The translations under genes were made by a program, and so were the position numbers. The notes below the pieces were generated by a model. That model saw only the letters and a program-made list of their open reading frames with translations. It did not search any database and was not told the origin of the DNA. From RHKX01 sp963820055 (GTDB lineage: Bacteria; Actinomycetota; Thermoleophilia; Solirubrobacterales; 70-9), in contig CAWFYJ010000006.1 of the NCBI GenBank assembly GCA_963820055.1, positions 1 through 64,000 of the forward strand: DNA of 64,000 bases, read 5' to 3'. Positions 50,205-59,763 of the stretch are shown here, piece after piece; within the stretch, counting starts at the first letter, position 1; the number at the start of each line of letters is the position of its first letter.

Positions 50205-51419
50205 ATGCGCTTCTACGAATACGAATCACGCCGAATCGTCGAGCGGGCCGGAATCCCGGTCACGAAGTACGGCTTCTGCACCACCGCCGACGAGGCCCGG
50301 GAGGCCGCCGAGTCCATCGGCGGCCCGGTCGTCGTCAAGTCGCAGGTGCTCACCGGCGGCCGGATGAAGGCCGGCGGCGTCAAGTTCGCCGACACTCCCG
50401 AGGAGGCGGCCGAGCACGCCGCCGCAATTCTCGAGCTCGAGATCGGCGGCCACATGCCGGTCGGCGTCCTCGTCGACCCGAAGGCCGAGGTCGAGCAGGA
50501 GTACTACGCCGCCGTCCTCTGGGACCTGCGCGCCCGGCGCCCGATGATGCTGTTCAGCGACATGGGCGGCATCGACATCGAGCAGGTCGCCGAAGAGCAC
50601 CCCGACCACGTCGGCCGCGCCCACCTCGAGAACCTTCACCCGATCGCCGACTTCAAGGCCAAGGAGGCCGTCGCCCGCTGCGGGATGACCGGCTCGGAGC
50701 TGACCCGCGCGACGATGATCCTCGCCCGCCTCGCCCGCCTCCAGCGCGACTTCGACATGACCCTCGCCGAGATCAACCCGGTGGCGCGCCTGACCGACGG
50801 CTCGTTCGTCGCCCTCGACGCCCACATGGAGATGGAGGACGAGGCGGTCGGCCGCCACAAGAAGATGCTGACCGAGATCGGCGTCGACCTGAGCGAGCCG
50901 CGCGAGATGTACGAGCCCAGCGCCTTCGAGCGCAACGTCAAGGCGATCGACGCCGCCGACCATCGCGGCGTCATCCAGGGCAAGGACCACGGCTTCACCG
51001 GCAACATCGGCCTCGTCATCGGCGCCGGCGGCGGCTCGCTGACGCTGACGGACGCGGTCCGCAGCCAGGGCGGCAAGCCGGCCAACTACGCGGAGATCGG
51101 TGGCAACCCCTCGGTCGCGAAGTCCTGCGGGCTCGCCAAGGAGGTCCTCCAGAAGGACGGCGTCGAGAAGATCGCGGTGATGATGTCGATCGTCTCCAAC
51201 ACCCGCGTCGACATCGTCGCCCGTGGCGTCATCAAGGCCTGCCTCGAGCTCGGCAAGGACCCGGCCGAGACGATCGCGATCTTCCGGATCCCCGGCGCCT
51301 GGGAGGACGAGGGCTACAAGATCCTCGACAAGTACGGCGTCGAGTACTGCGATCGCTCCGTCTCGATGTGGGAGGCCGCCGGCCGCGCCGTCGCCAAGGT
51401 GCAAGGAGGGGCCGCCTAG
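50205..51419 (+). CDS. Succinyl-CoA synthetase-like beta subunit
   Basis: This 404-residue ATP-grasp subunit starts MRFYEYESRRIVERAGIPVTKYGF. VVKSQVLTGGRMKAGGVKFADTPEEA forms the nucleotide-binding loop, ALDAHMEMEDEAVGRH is near residue 205, and the CoA-side domain has GKDHGFTGNIGLVIGAGGGSLTL and EIGGNPSVA. It pairs with the alpha subunit two bases downstream. The pair could be succinate-CoA ligase or a malate-CoA ligase (Mtk) that would feed malyl-CoA lyase. The sequence alone does not decide. TAGGGT at about 50151 suggests its promoter. Confidence 0.85.
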   Translation: MRFYEYESRRIVERAGIPVTKYGFCTTADEAREAAESIGGPVVVKSQVLTGGRMKAGGVKFADTPEEAAEHAAAILELEIGGHMPVGVLVDPKAEVEQEYYAAVLWDLRARRPMMLFSDMGGIDIEQVAEEHPDHVGRAHLENLHPIADFKAKEAVARCGMTGSELTRATMILARLARLQRDFDMTLAEINPVARLTDGSFVALDAHMEMEDEAVGRHKKMLTEIGVDLSEPREMYEPSAFERNVKAIDAADHRGVIQGKDHGFTGNIGLVIGAGGGSLTLTDAVRSQGGKPANYAEIGGNPSVAKSCGLAKEVLQKDGVEKIAVMMSIVSNTRVDIVARGVIKACLELGKDPAETIAIFRIPGAWEDEGYKILDKYGVEYCDRSVSMWEAAGRAVAKVQGGAA

Positions 51420-51421
51420 CC

Positions 51422-52333
51422 ATGTCCGTGCTGCTCAACGAGGACTTCACCTTCATCGTCCAGGGAATCACCGGGCGCGAGGCCGTCAACCTGACCCGCG
51501 AGTGCCTCGACTTCGGCTCGAAGATCGTCGCCGGGGTCACGCCGGGCCGTAAGGGCCGCGAGGTCCACGGCGTTCCCGTCTTCGACACCGTCGAGCAGGC
51601 AGTCGCCCACCACGGCAAGCCGATCGACGGCGCCGTCGCGACCGTTCCCCCCGCCTTCACCAAGGACGCGGTCATGGAAGCGATCGCGAACGGCATCAAG
51701 CTGATCGTCGTCGTCACCGAGCGCATCCCCCGTCGCGACGTCGCCGAGATGGTCGAGATGGCCAACGAGCACGGCGCCCGGATCATCGGTCCCAACTGCC
51801 TCGGCCTGATCGCCCCCGGCGTCGCCAAGATGGGCGGCATCGGCGGCCCGGCCAAGGACGCCGCGAAGGCCTACGTCGCCGGCTCCGTCGGCGTGATGAG
51901 CCGCTCGGGCGGAATGACGACCGAGATCTCCTCGACGCTGACCGCCGCCGGCCTCGGCGTCTCGACGGCGATCTCGATCGGCGGCGACGCGATCATCGGC
52001 TCCACGTACGCCGAGCTGATGCCCCTCTTCGAAGCGGACGAGCAGACCGAAGCGATCGTCATCTACACCGAGCCCGGCGGCCGCATGGAGGCCGAGCTCG
52101 TCGAATGGCGCGAGCAGGCCGGCTCGACGATGCCGATCATCGCCTTCATGGCGGGGCGCTTCATGGACGACGAGGAGATGCAGGGCATGAGCTTCGGCCA
52201 CGCCGGCACCATCGTCGAGGGCAAGGAGGACTCGGCGACCGAGAAGATCGCCCGCCTCGAGGCCTCCGGCATCCCCGTCGTCGAGCGGATCGACGAGATC
52301 CCCGATCGCGTCAAGGAGGCACTCGGCCGATGA
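51422..52333 (+). CDS. Succinyl-CoA synthetase-like alpha subunit
   Basis: This 303-residue subunit has the CoA-binding FIVQGITGREAVNLTRECLDFGSKIVAG (in parts), GPNCLGLIAPG near residue 120, and the catalytic phospho-His in SFGHAGTIVEG near residue 259. The phosphohistidine confirms NDP-forming ligase chemistry. Its stop overlaps the ATG of a small ferredoxin-like gene, an unusual partner for this enzyme. Substrate (succinate or malate) is open. Confidence 0.88.
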   Translation: MSVLLNEDFTFIVQGITGREAVNLTRECLDFGSKIVAGVTPGRKGREVHGVPVFDTVEQAVAHHGKPIDGAVATVPPAFTKDAVMEAIANGIKLIVVVTERIPRRDVAEMVEMANEHGARIIGPNCLGLIAPGVAKMGGIGGPAKDAAKAYVAGSVGVMSRSGGMTTEISSTLTAAGLGVSTAISIGGDAIIGSTYAELMPLFEADEQTEAIVIYTEPGGRMEAELVEWREQAGSTMPIIAFMAGRFMDDEEMQGMSFGHAGTIVEGKEDSATEKIARLEASGIPVVERIDEIPDRVKEALGR

Positions 52334-52563
52334 GCTCCGACCTGAACGGGATCTTCATCCGGGTCGACGTCGACGAATCGATCGCCGGCGACACGGCTCT
52401 GGCCGAGAAGCTGGCCGAGGTCTGCCCCGTCGACATCTACGCGGTCGAGGACGGCCGCGTGACACTCGTCGAGGAGAACCTCGACGAGTGCGTGCTCTGC
52501 AACCTCTGCGTCGATGCTGCGCCGGCGGGCACGATCGACATCGTCAAGCTCTACGAGAGCTGA
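52330..52563 (+). CDS. FixX-like small ferredoxin
   Basis: This 77-residue protein has a Cys-Pro (VCPVDIYAVEDGRV) near residue 31 and a CVLCNLC triplet near residue 53, which together can bind one [4Fe-4S] cluster in the arrangement of FixX-like ferredoxins. The usual last CP of a full motif is missing, replaced by DAAP. It overlaps the alpha subunit by ATGA, so it is translated with the ligase. Its electron partner may be another flavoprotein; the reason for linkage to a CoA ligase is unclear. Confidence 0.7.
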   Translation: MSSDLNGIFIRVDVDESIAGDTALAEKLAEVCPVDIYAVEDGRVTLVEENLDECVLCNLCVDAAPAGTIDIVKLYES

Positions 52564-52600
52564 GAGCCGCTCCGCAGCGGCGCGCTAGCGTGCGCGGCCG

Positions 52601-54058
52601 ATGAACTTCAGCGAAGACGTACTCGGGAACTTCCCGGCCGCGCGGACGGCGATGATCACGGTCGAGGAGTCCGGCCTCCGCAGGGAGTGGGGATTCGGCG
52701 AGGTCGCGGCGAGGTCCGCCGGGCTCGCGGGAGCGCTGCAGGCGCGGGGAGTCCGTCGCGGCGAGGTCGTCATGACGCTGATCGGGAACCGCGCCGAGTG
52801 GGTTCTCGCCATGATCGCCTGTTTCCGGATCGGGGCCGTCGCCCTCCCCTGCAACACCCAGCTGCGCCGTGCCGACCTGGCGCATCGGGTCCGGATCGCA
52901 GGCCCGGTCATCGCCCTCGGGGAAGACCGCTGCCTCGCCGAGCTGCCCGAGGGCCTGCCCTACATGAACCTCCGCGAGATCCACGAGATCCTCGATGAAG
53001 AGCGGCCACAGGCCCCACCCGCCCCCCCGGCCGACCTCGACCCCGGCGAGCCGGCGCTGATCGTTTTCACGTCGGGCACCACCGGCGCGGCCCGCGCGGC
53101 CGTCCACCCGCAGCGGTACCTGACCGGCCAGCAGCTCCAGGCCGAGCACTGGTTCGGATCGCGGCCCGGCGAGCTGGCCTGGTGCACGGCGGCGAGCGGC
53201 TGGTCGAAGTCCGCCCGCAACGCCTTCATCGCACCATGGCTGACCGGCGCGGCCGCCTACCTCCGCGAGGGCCGCTTCGAGCCCGCCGAGCGCCTCGCGA
53301 TCTGCGAGCGCGAGGGCATCAACGTCCTCTGCCAGGCGCCGACCGAGTACCGGATGCTCGCCAAGCGGACCGAGCTTCGCCCGGTTCCGGGCCTGCGGCG
53401 GCTCGTCAGCGCCGGCGAGCCGCTGAACGCCGAGGTGATCGGCGCCTTCCGCGACGGGATGGGGCTCGACATCCACGACGGCTACGGCCAGACCGAGACG
53501 GGGGCCCTGACCGGAGCGCTCACCGACGGCCACATCCGCGACGGCTCGATGGGACTGCCGCTCCCGGGCATCGACCTCCGCATCGAGGACGGCGAGCTGC
53601 TGCTGCGGACGGCGAGCTGTCCGACCTTCTTCAGCAACTACATCGGCTCCGAGCCCTACGGCGAGGAGTGGTGGCGAACCGGCGACCTCGTTCGCGCCGA
53701 CGACGGCGGATATCTCTGGTTCGAGGGCCGCAGCGACGACGTGATCCTCTCCTCCGGGTACCGGATCGGCCCGTTCGAGGTCGAGTCGGCGCTGATCTCC
53801 CACCCCGCCGTGGCCGAGGTCGCGGCCGTGGCGGCACCCGACCCGGAGCGCGGCTCGGTGGTCCGCGCGATCGTCGTGCTCCGCTCGGGTGACCCCGGCG
53901 ACGAGCTCGTCAGGGAGCTGCAGAACCACGTCAAAGCGCAGACGGCGCCGTACAAGTACCCGCGGATAATCGAGTTCGCCGACTCCCTCCCGAAGACCGC
54001 GAGCGGCAAGATCAAGCGGGCCGAGCTTCGCTCGGGAGCGACGCCGGACGGGTCGTGA
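52601..54058 (+). CDS. AMP-forming acyl-CoA synthetase
   Basis: This 485-residue adenylate-forming enzyme has the phosphate loop LIVFTSGTTGAARAAVHP near residue 150 and the core motif DGYGQTETGALTG near residue 295. WWRTGDLVRADDGGYLWFEGRSDDVILSSGYRIGPFEVES (in parts) holds the A8 hinge, and LPKTASGKIKRAELR the catalytic Lys. It activates a carboxylate to acyl-CoA; the acyl chain is unknown (medium-chain type likely). Its stop overlaps the next GTG (GTGA), coupling it to the MFS gene. TAGCGT is nine bases before ATG. Confidence 0.9.
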   Translation: MNFSEDVLGNFPAARTAMITVEESGLRREWGFGEVAARSAGLAGALQARGVRRGEVVMTLIGNRAEWVLAMIACFRIGAVALPCNTQLRRADLAHRVRIAGPVIALGEDRCLAELPEGLPYMNLREIHEILDEERPQAPPAPPADLDPGEPALIVFTSGTTGAARAAVHPQRYLTGQQLQAEHWFGSRPGELAWCTAASGWSKSARNAFIAPWLTGAAAYLREGRFEPAERLAICEREGINVLCQAPTEYRMLAKRTELRPVPGLRRLVSAGEPLNAEVIGAFRDGMGLDIHDGYGQTETGALTGALTDGHIRDGSMGLPLPGIDLRIEDGELLLRTASCPTFFSNYIGSEPYGEEWWRTGDLVRADDGGYLWFEGRSDDVILSSGYRIGPFEVESALISHPAVAEVAAVAAPDPERGSVVRAIVVLRSGDPGDELVRELQNHVKAQTAPYKYPRIIEFADSLPKTASGKIKRAELRSGATPDGS

Positions 54059-56380
54059 GCCCGAAGCTCGACGGCCTGCAGGCGCCGCCGGAGCCCGGTG
54101 AGGGCTTCGCGCCGCGGGTCGGTCACACGTTCGGCGCCCTCTTCGCCGTCACCCTCCTCGTGCTGCTCAGCATCGGCGCGACGCTGCCGGTGCTGCCCCA
54201 GTACGTAAAGGGCCCGATCGGCTCGACCGACCTGGCCGTCGGCATCGTCACCGGCGCCTACGCGATCACCGGCCTGGCCTGCCGGCCGCTCGCCGGGAGC
54301 ATCGCCGACGTCCGCGGGCGCAAGCCGGTCGTGATCGTGGGGGCGCTCGTCACCGTCGTCGCCAGCCTCATGTATTTCCTGCCGCTCGGAGTGGCCGGGC
54401 TGATCGCCGCGCGACTGATCCTCGGCGCCGGCGAGGGCGTCGTCTACACGGCGAGCTCAGCCTGGGTCGTCGACATCACCGACCCGGCCAGACGCGGGCG
54501 GATCATCGGCCTCTACGGCCTGGCGATCTGGGGTGGGCTCTCGTTCGGCCCGCCGATCGGTGACTTCCTGCACCGAGCGGTGGGGTACGAGGCCGTGTGG
54601 GCCTTCGCCGCGGCCGCTCCGTTCCTCGCGGCGCTGGTCGCGATGCGGATCCCCGAACCGCCCCGGCCCGAGCCCGATCCGGGCGCAACCGGCCGGTCGA
54701 GGCTGTTCGCGCCGGAAGCCCTCGGCCCGGGCCTGGCGATGACGATGGCGACCCTCGGCTACGCGGCCCTCGCCGGCTTCATCGTCCTCCACCTCAACGA
54801 CCGCGGGATCGACCACGGCGCGAGCATCTTCACGGCGTTCGCGCTGACCGTCGTCGCCGCGCGCGTCCTGTTCGGATGGCTCCCTGACCGCTTCGGCGGC
54901 GTCCGTTGCGCGGTCGGGGCGGGACTCCTCGAGGCGGCCGGACTCGTCGTGATCGCAGTCGCCGGCGATCTCGTCACGGCCCTGATCGGAGCGATCGCGG
55001 TCGGCGCGGCCTTCTCGCTGATCTTCCCTAGCCTCGTCCTGCTCGTCATGGATCGCGTTCCACAACAGCGCCGCGGCATCGCGATGGGCACGTTCACCGC
55101 CTGCTTCGACCTCGGCGTCGGCCTCGGAGCGCCGATCGCCGGGGCTGCGGCCGCTCTCGGCGGCTACGGCTTCTCGTTCGCGACGGCGGCAGTCGCGGCG
55201 ATCGGCGCGAGCACCCTCGCCGTCCTCGTCGGCCGCCGCCGTGGCGGCAGCGCAGGGCGGGCGGTGCCGATCGGGGCGGCCCTGGTGATCGCCGCGGTCG
55301 TGATCGCACCGGGCGAAGCGCGCGCCGCCTCCGACCCCGACTGCCTCGGGCACCCGATGCCGAACATCACCCGCCCGGCCGAGCCGTTGCGGTTCGGTAT
55401 CGCCCCGCTCGCCGCCGGCACCGAAGGGGCCACCCAGACCCCTCCGAAGCCCGAGGATCGCGCAGCCGCGATCGACCGCCTCCACGCCCTGCAGCCGGCG
55501 GGCAGGGAGCTCGTGCTGCGCCTCAACCGGATGTTCTGGTCGGACGGCGTCGCCGGTATCCACCGCTATGCACGGATCGTCGACCGCTTCGCCGCCGCCG
55601 GCTTCAGCACCGAGCTTCAGGTCCGCTACCACCCGCCCGACGGCCGGGCGGGCGACATGGCTGCCTGGAAGCGCTACGTCCGCCGCGCGGTCCGGATCCT
55701 CGGCCGCCGGCCGAGCGTGGTCGCCCTGTCGATCACGAACGAGGCGAACTTCGCCGTCTCCCCGAACACGTCCGACGGCAGCTACCCGGAGGCGCGTCTC
55801 GCGATCGTCCGCGGAATCCTCGCCGCCCAGAACGAGCTTCGGTCGATCGATCGCCGCGACATCGAGCTCGGATTCTCGTTCGCGTGGCGCTGGCTGCCGA
55901 GCTCCGATCGCGAGTTCTGGGAGGAACTCGGCAGCCGCGCCACCCCGCGCTTCCGGCGCGCCCTCGACTACGTCGGCCTGCAGATCTACCCGGGCCTCGT
56001 CGTGCCGCCGGCGATCCCGCCCGGCTCGACCGCGGGCCGGGAGACCGTCGAGGCGCTCGACGCTGCTGCGTCGCTGCTACATGCCGAAGGCGGGAATCGG
56101 ACCGGGGACCGACCTCTGGGTCACCGAGAACGGCTACGTGACCAACCTCGGCCGGACCGAGGCGAGCCAGGCGGACGCGCTCGCCTCGACCGTCCGCGCC
56201 GTCCACCGCTGGTCCGGCACGCTCGGCATCAGCGACTACCGGTGGTTCAACCTCCGCGACAACATCACCGGCGGGACCGGCCTCTTCGATTCGATCGGCC
56301 TGCTTCGCGACGACTACACGCCGAAGCCCGCCTTCGCCGGCTTCCGCGACGCGGTCCGGTCGTTCGGGACGGATCCCTAG
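54055..56380 (+). CDS. MFS transporter fused to glycoside hydrolase-like domain, frameshifted
   Basis: Residues 1 to about 400 are a 12-helix MFS transporter (ATLPVLPQYVKGP, PLAGSIADVRGRKPVVIVG). Without a stop codon the frame continues at residue 404 (GTG 55264) into VPIGAALVIAAVVIAPGEARA, a thirteenth hydrophobic segment, and an extracytoplasmic GH5-like (beta/alpha) domain. Markers are LALRLNRMF-type strand, VVALSITNEANFAVSPN (catalytic acid Glu) and GLQIYPG. The frame breaks near 56080, one extra base; DLWVTENGYVTN (the nucleophile Glu) and YTPKPAFAGFRDAV follow to TAG 56380. It could be a true fusion or two genes joined by a lost stop. Confidence 0.65.
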
Positions 56381-56383
56381 AGT
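56378..56383 (+). promoter_or_regulatory. -10 element (TAGAGT) overlapping upstream stop
   Basis: TAGAGT-N7-ATG for the GST-like gene; its first three bases are the TAG stop of the fusion gene. Confidence 0.5.
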
Positions 56384-56390
56384 CCCGCCG

Positions 56391-57131
56391 ATGAGCACCG
56401 CACCGACGATCACGCTCCACGGCCTGCCTCCCTCCCACCCCTCGAAGGCGGCCGAGGTGGCGCTTCGCTTCAAGGGCGTCGAGTTCGAGCGCGTCGACAT
56501 GGACATGGGCCGGCACAACGAGCAGATGCAGGAGATCTACGGCGAGGGCAACCGGACCGTCCCGGGAATGGTCGTCGACGGCGAGCCGATCCACGGCTCC
56601 CGCGCGATCTTCGCCCGCATCGAGGAGATCGCCCCGGACCCGCCGTTGTTCCCGGATCCGATCGCCGATGCCGTCCGCGAAGCCGACCGCTGGGGCGACG
56701 AGGAGCTCCAGGACCTCGGCCGCAGCCTTCCCTGGGGAGCCCTCTACTTCCGGCCCGAGGCGCTCGGCACATATGCGGGGGGCGACCCGCTCGATCCGGC
56801 CGGCACCGACTACGCGATCAAGTTCGTGCGCGCAACCTGGAAGTACCACGGCATCACCGCCGCGCTCCTTGCTGAGCATCTCGCCGGCCTCCCCGCAAAG
56901 CTCGAGCACGTCGAGGCGCTCGCCTCCGAGGGCGTGATCGGTGGCGAAGATCCGACGGCGGCGGACCTCCAGATCGGCTCGACGCTCAGGGTGCTGATGA
57001 CGCTCGGCGACATCGCGCCGCTGATCGCCGGCAGCGCCGGGGAGCGGATCGCGATGCGGTGGTTCCCCGACAACGCCGGCCACGTCCCGGCCGGAGCCTT
57101 CCCCGCGGGCTGGGTGCCGACCGGGCGATGA
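56391..57131 (+). CDS. Glutathione S-transferase-fold protein
   Basis: This 246-residue protein has a thioredoxin-like N-terminus (LHGLPPSHPSKAAEVALRFKGVEFERVDMDM, in parts) with GNRTVPGMVVDGEPIHGSRAIFARIEE, the cis-Pro and SNAIL-like region of GSTs, and a helical C-terminal domain. The active-site Ser/Cys position is PSHPSK. Actinobacteria often lack glutathione, so it may use another thiol. It overlaps the ABC ATPase by four bases. Confidence 0.75.
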   Translation: MSTAPTITLHGLPPSHPSKAAEVALRFKGVEFERVDMDMGRHNEQMQEIYGEGNRTVPGMVVDGEPIHGSRAIFARIEEIAPDPPLFPDPIADAVREADRWGDEELQDLGRSLPWGALYFRPEALGTYAGGDPLDPAGTDYAIKFVRATWKYHGITAALLAEHLAGLPAKLEHVEALASEGVIGGEDPTAADLQIGSTLRVLMTLGDIAPLIAGSAGERIAMRWFPDNAGHVPAGAFPAGWVPTGR

Positions 57132-58024
57132 TCGAGGCCCGGGGGCTGACGAAGCGGTACGGCGCGCAGACCGCCGTGCGGGACGTCTCGTTCCGCTGCG
57201 AACCCGGCACCGTGACCGGGTTCCTCGGCCCCAACGGCGCCGGCAAGTCGACCACCCTGCGGATGATCTGCGGCCTGACGCCCCGGACCGCGGGCGAGGC
57301 AACGGTGCTCGGCGCCGACTACCGGCGGATCGCCAACCCGGCACGGCACGTCGGCGTGATGCTCGATGCGAGCGCGCAGCACAGCGGCCGGCGCGGCCGC
57401 GAGACGCTGCGGCTCTGCGCCGACACGATCGGTGCCGACGGCGCCCGCATCGACGAGATGCTGACGCTCGTCGGGCTCGACCGGACCGCCGCAAAGCGCC
57501 GGGTCGGCAAGTACTCGCTGGGGATGCGACAGCGTCTCGGGCTCGCGCAGGTCCTCCTCGGCGAGCCCGATGTCCTGATCCTCGACGAGCCGGCAAACGG
57601 ACTCGACCCGGAGGGGATCATCTGGATGCGCGAGCTGCTCCGGCGCTTCGCCGCGGACGGCGGCACCGTCCTCCTCTCCTCCCACCTCCTCAACGAGGTC
57701 GAGGTGATCGCCGACCAGCTGCTGCTGATCAAGGACGGGAGCCTCGTCGCATCCGGCGCCAAGGAGGAGCTCCTCGCCGGCACCGGCACGCTGGTTCGCA
57801 GCCCCGAGCCGGAGCGCCTCGAGCAGGCCCTCACAGCGGCGGGCATCGCGGCAACGCATGCCGAGGCCGGCCTGATCGCCGACTCCGATCCCGAGTCGGT
57901 GGGTCGCGCCGCCCACGCCGGCGGCGTCCCGCTCAGCGAGCTGCGGCCGGCCGAGGGCGCCGGCCTCGAGCAGCTCTTCCTGTCGCTGACCTCCGACTCC
58001 GACAGCGAGGGGAGCGGCGGATGA
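57128..58024 (+). CDS. ABC transporter ATP-binding protein
   Basis: This 298-residue ATPase has Walker A GPNGAGKST near residue 37, signature YSLGMRQRLGLAQ near residue 128, Walker B VLILDEPANGLDP near residue 150 and the switch His in LLSSHLL. It resembles ABC-2-type drug or peptide exporters. It pairs with the permease encoded in the next, overlapping gene. Confidence 0.95.
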   Translation: MIEARGLTKRYGAQTAVRDVSFRCEPGTVTGFLGPNGAGKSTTLRMICGLTPRTAGEATVLGADYRRIANPARHVGVMLDASAQHSGRRGRETLRLCADTIGADGARIDEMLTLVGLDRTAAKRRVGKYSLGMRQRLGLAQVLLGEPDVLILDEPANGLDPEGIIWMRELLRRFAADGGTVLLSSHLLNEVEVIADQLLLIKDGSLVASGAKEELLAGTGTLVRSPEPERLEQALTAAGIAATHAEAGLIADSDPESVGRAAHAGGVPLSELRPAEGAGLEQLFLSLTSDSDSEGSGG

Positions 58025-58758
58025 CGGCGGCCACACTCACCGCCCGTTCCGAGCGGCCGTCCCTACTGCGTCTCGGCCGGGTCGAGGCCAGGAAGATGGC
58101 CGACACCCGATCGGGGATGTGGCTGATCGGCCTGACCGCTCTCGCGGCGTTCGCCTCGGTACTCGTCGCCGTGATCTTCGACGACGACGCCCGCGACTTC
58201 GGGCAGATGTTCGTCGACGCGATGCTCGCCGCAAGCGTGCTGATGCCGATAATCCCGATCCTCCTCGTCACCGGCGAGTGGTCGCAGCGGACCGCCCTCG
58301 GCACCTTCGCCCTGACACCGGTCCGCGAGCGGGTGATGGCGGCGAAGATGCTCGCCCTGCTGGCGCTCCTCGTCGCCTTCTCGGTCTTCTGTCTCGCGAT
58401 GGCGGCGCTCGGCGGTGCGGTCGCCGGGACCGGCCTCGGGTTCGACGGCGATGCGGCGGCGCGAGTCCTCCTCTACGAGGCGCTGAACCTGCTCTTCGGC
58501 TTCGGGCTCGCGGCGATCCTGATGAACTCGCCTGCGGCGATCGTCCTCAACTTCATCGTGCCGATCATCGTCGCCGCCGTCGCCGCGATCTCGGCCGGCG
58601 TGGAGTCGGTGGTCGCCTGGGTCGACCCGTCGGTGTGGGCGAACCTCGCCGACGCCACGACCTCCGACTGGGACAAGATCGCGACCTCGGCCGCGGCATG
58701 GGTCGTCCTGCCGATCGCCCTCGGGCTCGTCCGGCTCCGCGGCCGGGACGTCAGCTGA
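58021..58758 (+). CDS. ABC-2-type transporter permease
   Basis: This 245-residue protein has six predicted membrane helices, with the first after RKMADTRSGMWLIGLTALAAFAS, typical of ABC-2 permeases. It forms the membrane half of an exporter with the preceding ATPase, whose stop overlaps its ATG. Substrate unknown. A short gap separates it from the convergent dioxygenase gene. Confidence 0.85.
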   Translation: MTAATLTARSERPSLLRLGRVEARKMADTRSGMWLIGLTALAAFASVLVAVIFDDDARDFGQMFVDAMLAASVLMPIIPILLVTGEWSQRTALGTFALTPVRERVMAAKMLALLALLVAFSVFCLAMAALGGAVAGTGLGFDGDAAARVLLYEALNLLFGFGLAAILMNSPAAIVLNFIVPIIVAAVAAISAGVESVVAWVDPSVWANLADATTSDWDKIATSAAAWVVLPIALGLVRLRGRDVS

Positions 58759-58774
58759 GGGTCGTGTCAGCCGA

Positions 58775-59692
58775 TCAGTCCGCCGCCCGCTGGCGCGGGC
58801 TCGTGATCGGCTTCAGGTTCGCCTCGACCTGAGGACGCAGGTGCTCGTAGTCGGGCGGCAGCGAGAGCTTCTCGCCGAGGTGCTCGAGGGGCTCGTCGAC
58901 GTCGAAACCGGGTCCGAGGGTCGCGATCTCGAAGAGGACGCCGCTCGGCTCGCGGAAGTAGATCGACCGGAAGTAGAAGCGGTCGATGACGGGTGTGGGC
59001 CTGCCGCCGCCGCGGGCGACCTTCTCCCGCCACGCCTCGTGCTCGTCCGGCGTCGAGGCCCAGGCGACGTGGTGGACGGTGCCGGCACCTTGCAGGCCGC
59101 GCTCCCCCGGCGGGGTCTCATAGTGGATCCAGCCACCGCGGGAGGCGCCGCGCGCCTCCCAGCTCCGATCGCCCCCCTCGAAGCCGAGCTCGCGCAGCAG
59201 GCCTTCGCTTCGCTCCGGCACCGAGCTGTAGGCGCGGACCGCGTCGAACCCCTGAAGGGCATGCTCGGCCGGCACGTCGGGATGGTTCGCCACGAGGGGC
59301 TCGTCGCCGACATCGCTGACCCGGAGCTCGTGCGCGAGCCCCTCGGGGTCGGCGAAGCGCAGTACCTCGCCCTTGCGATGGGACTCGACTCCGTTCGCGG
59401 CGAGGCGCTCCGCCCAGAAGTCGAGCGACTCGGCCGACCCGACCCGCCAGACGACCGTGTGGACCATGCCCTCCCCCGCTCTGCCGAGGGGCACGCCCGG
59501 GAACTCGAAGAACGTCAGATCGGACCCCGCGTCGCCCTCCTCGTCTGCGTAGAAGACGTGGTAGACGCTCGGGTCGTCCTGGTTGACAGTCTTCTTGACG
59601 AGACGCAGGCCGAGAACGCCGGCGTAGAAGTCGACGTTGTCCTGCGCGTCCGCCGTAATCGCAGTCACGTGGTGGATGCCTTCGAGCTTCAT
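58775..59692 (-). CDS. Glyoxalase-fold ring-cleavage dioxygenase (MhqO-like)
   Basis: This 305-residue protein has paired glyoxalase/VOC domains: GIHHVTAITADAQDNVDFYAGVLGLRLVKK (in parts) at the start, and a second repeat with GTVHHVAWASTPDEHEAW near residue 205 and SIYFREPSGVLFEIATLGPGF near 255, giving His, His and Glu for Fe(II). This is the layout of MhqO/PcpA-type hydroquinone dioxygenases. ATG 59692 is four bases after GAGGA; a GTG three codons upstream is possible. It is divergent from a MarR gene, as in quinone-responsive regulons. Confidence 0.82.
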   Translation of the reverse strand: MKLEGIHHVTAITADAQDNVDFYAGVLGLRLVKKTVNQDDPSVYHVFYADEEGDAGSDLTFFEFPGVPLGRAGEGMVHTVVWRVGSAESLDFWAERLAANGVESHRKGEVLRFADPEGLAHELRVSDVGDEPLVANHPDVPAEHALQGFDAVRAYSSVPERSEGLLRELGFEGGDRSWEARGASRGGWIHYETPPGERGLQGAGTVHHVAWASTPDEHEAWREKVARGGGRPTPVIDRFYFRSIYFREPSGVLFEIATLGPGFDVDEPLEHLGEKLSLPPDYEHLRPQVEANLKPITSPRQRAAD

Positions 59693-59749
59693 CGTCCTCA
59701 CTTCCGATCGGTCGGGGAGTTGCAGGGTAGTTGCGCTGCACCGATTATG

Positions 59750-59763
59750 GTTGCACTGTCAAC
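59750..59763. promoter_or_regulatory. MarR operator candidate over promoter
   Basis: GTTGCACTGTCAAC is an interrupted palindrome (GTTG...CAAC) overlapping a -35 TTGCAC that is 17 bases from -10 TAGGAT (59774-59779) of the MarR gene. GTTGC also repeats at 59719 and 59730. On the minus strand it reads TTGACA. This fits autoregulation and control of the divergent dioxygenase. Confidence 0.5.
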
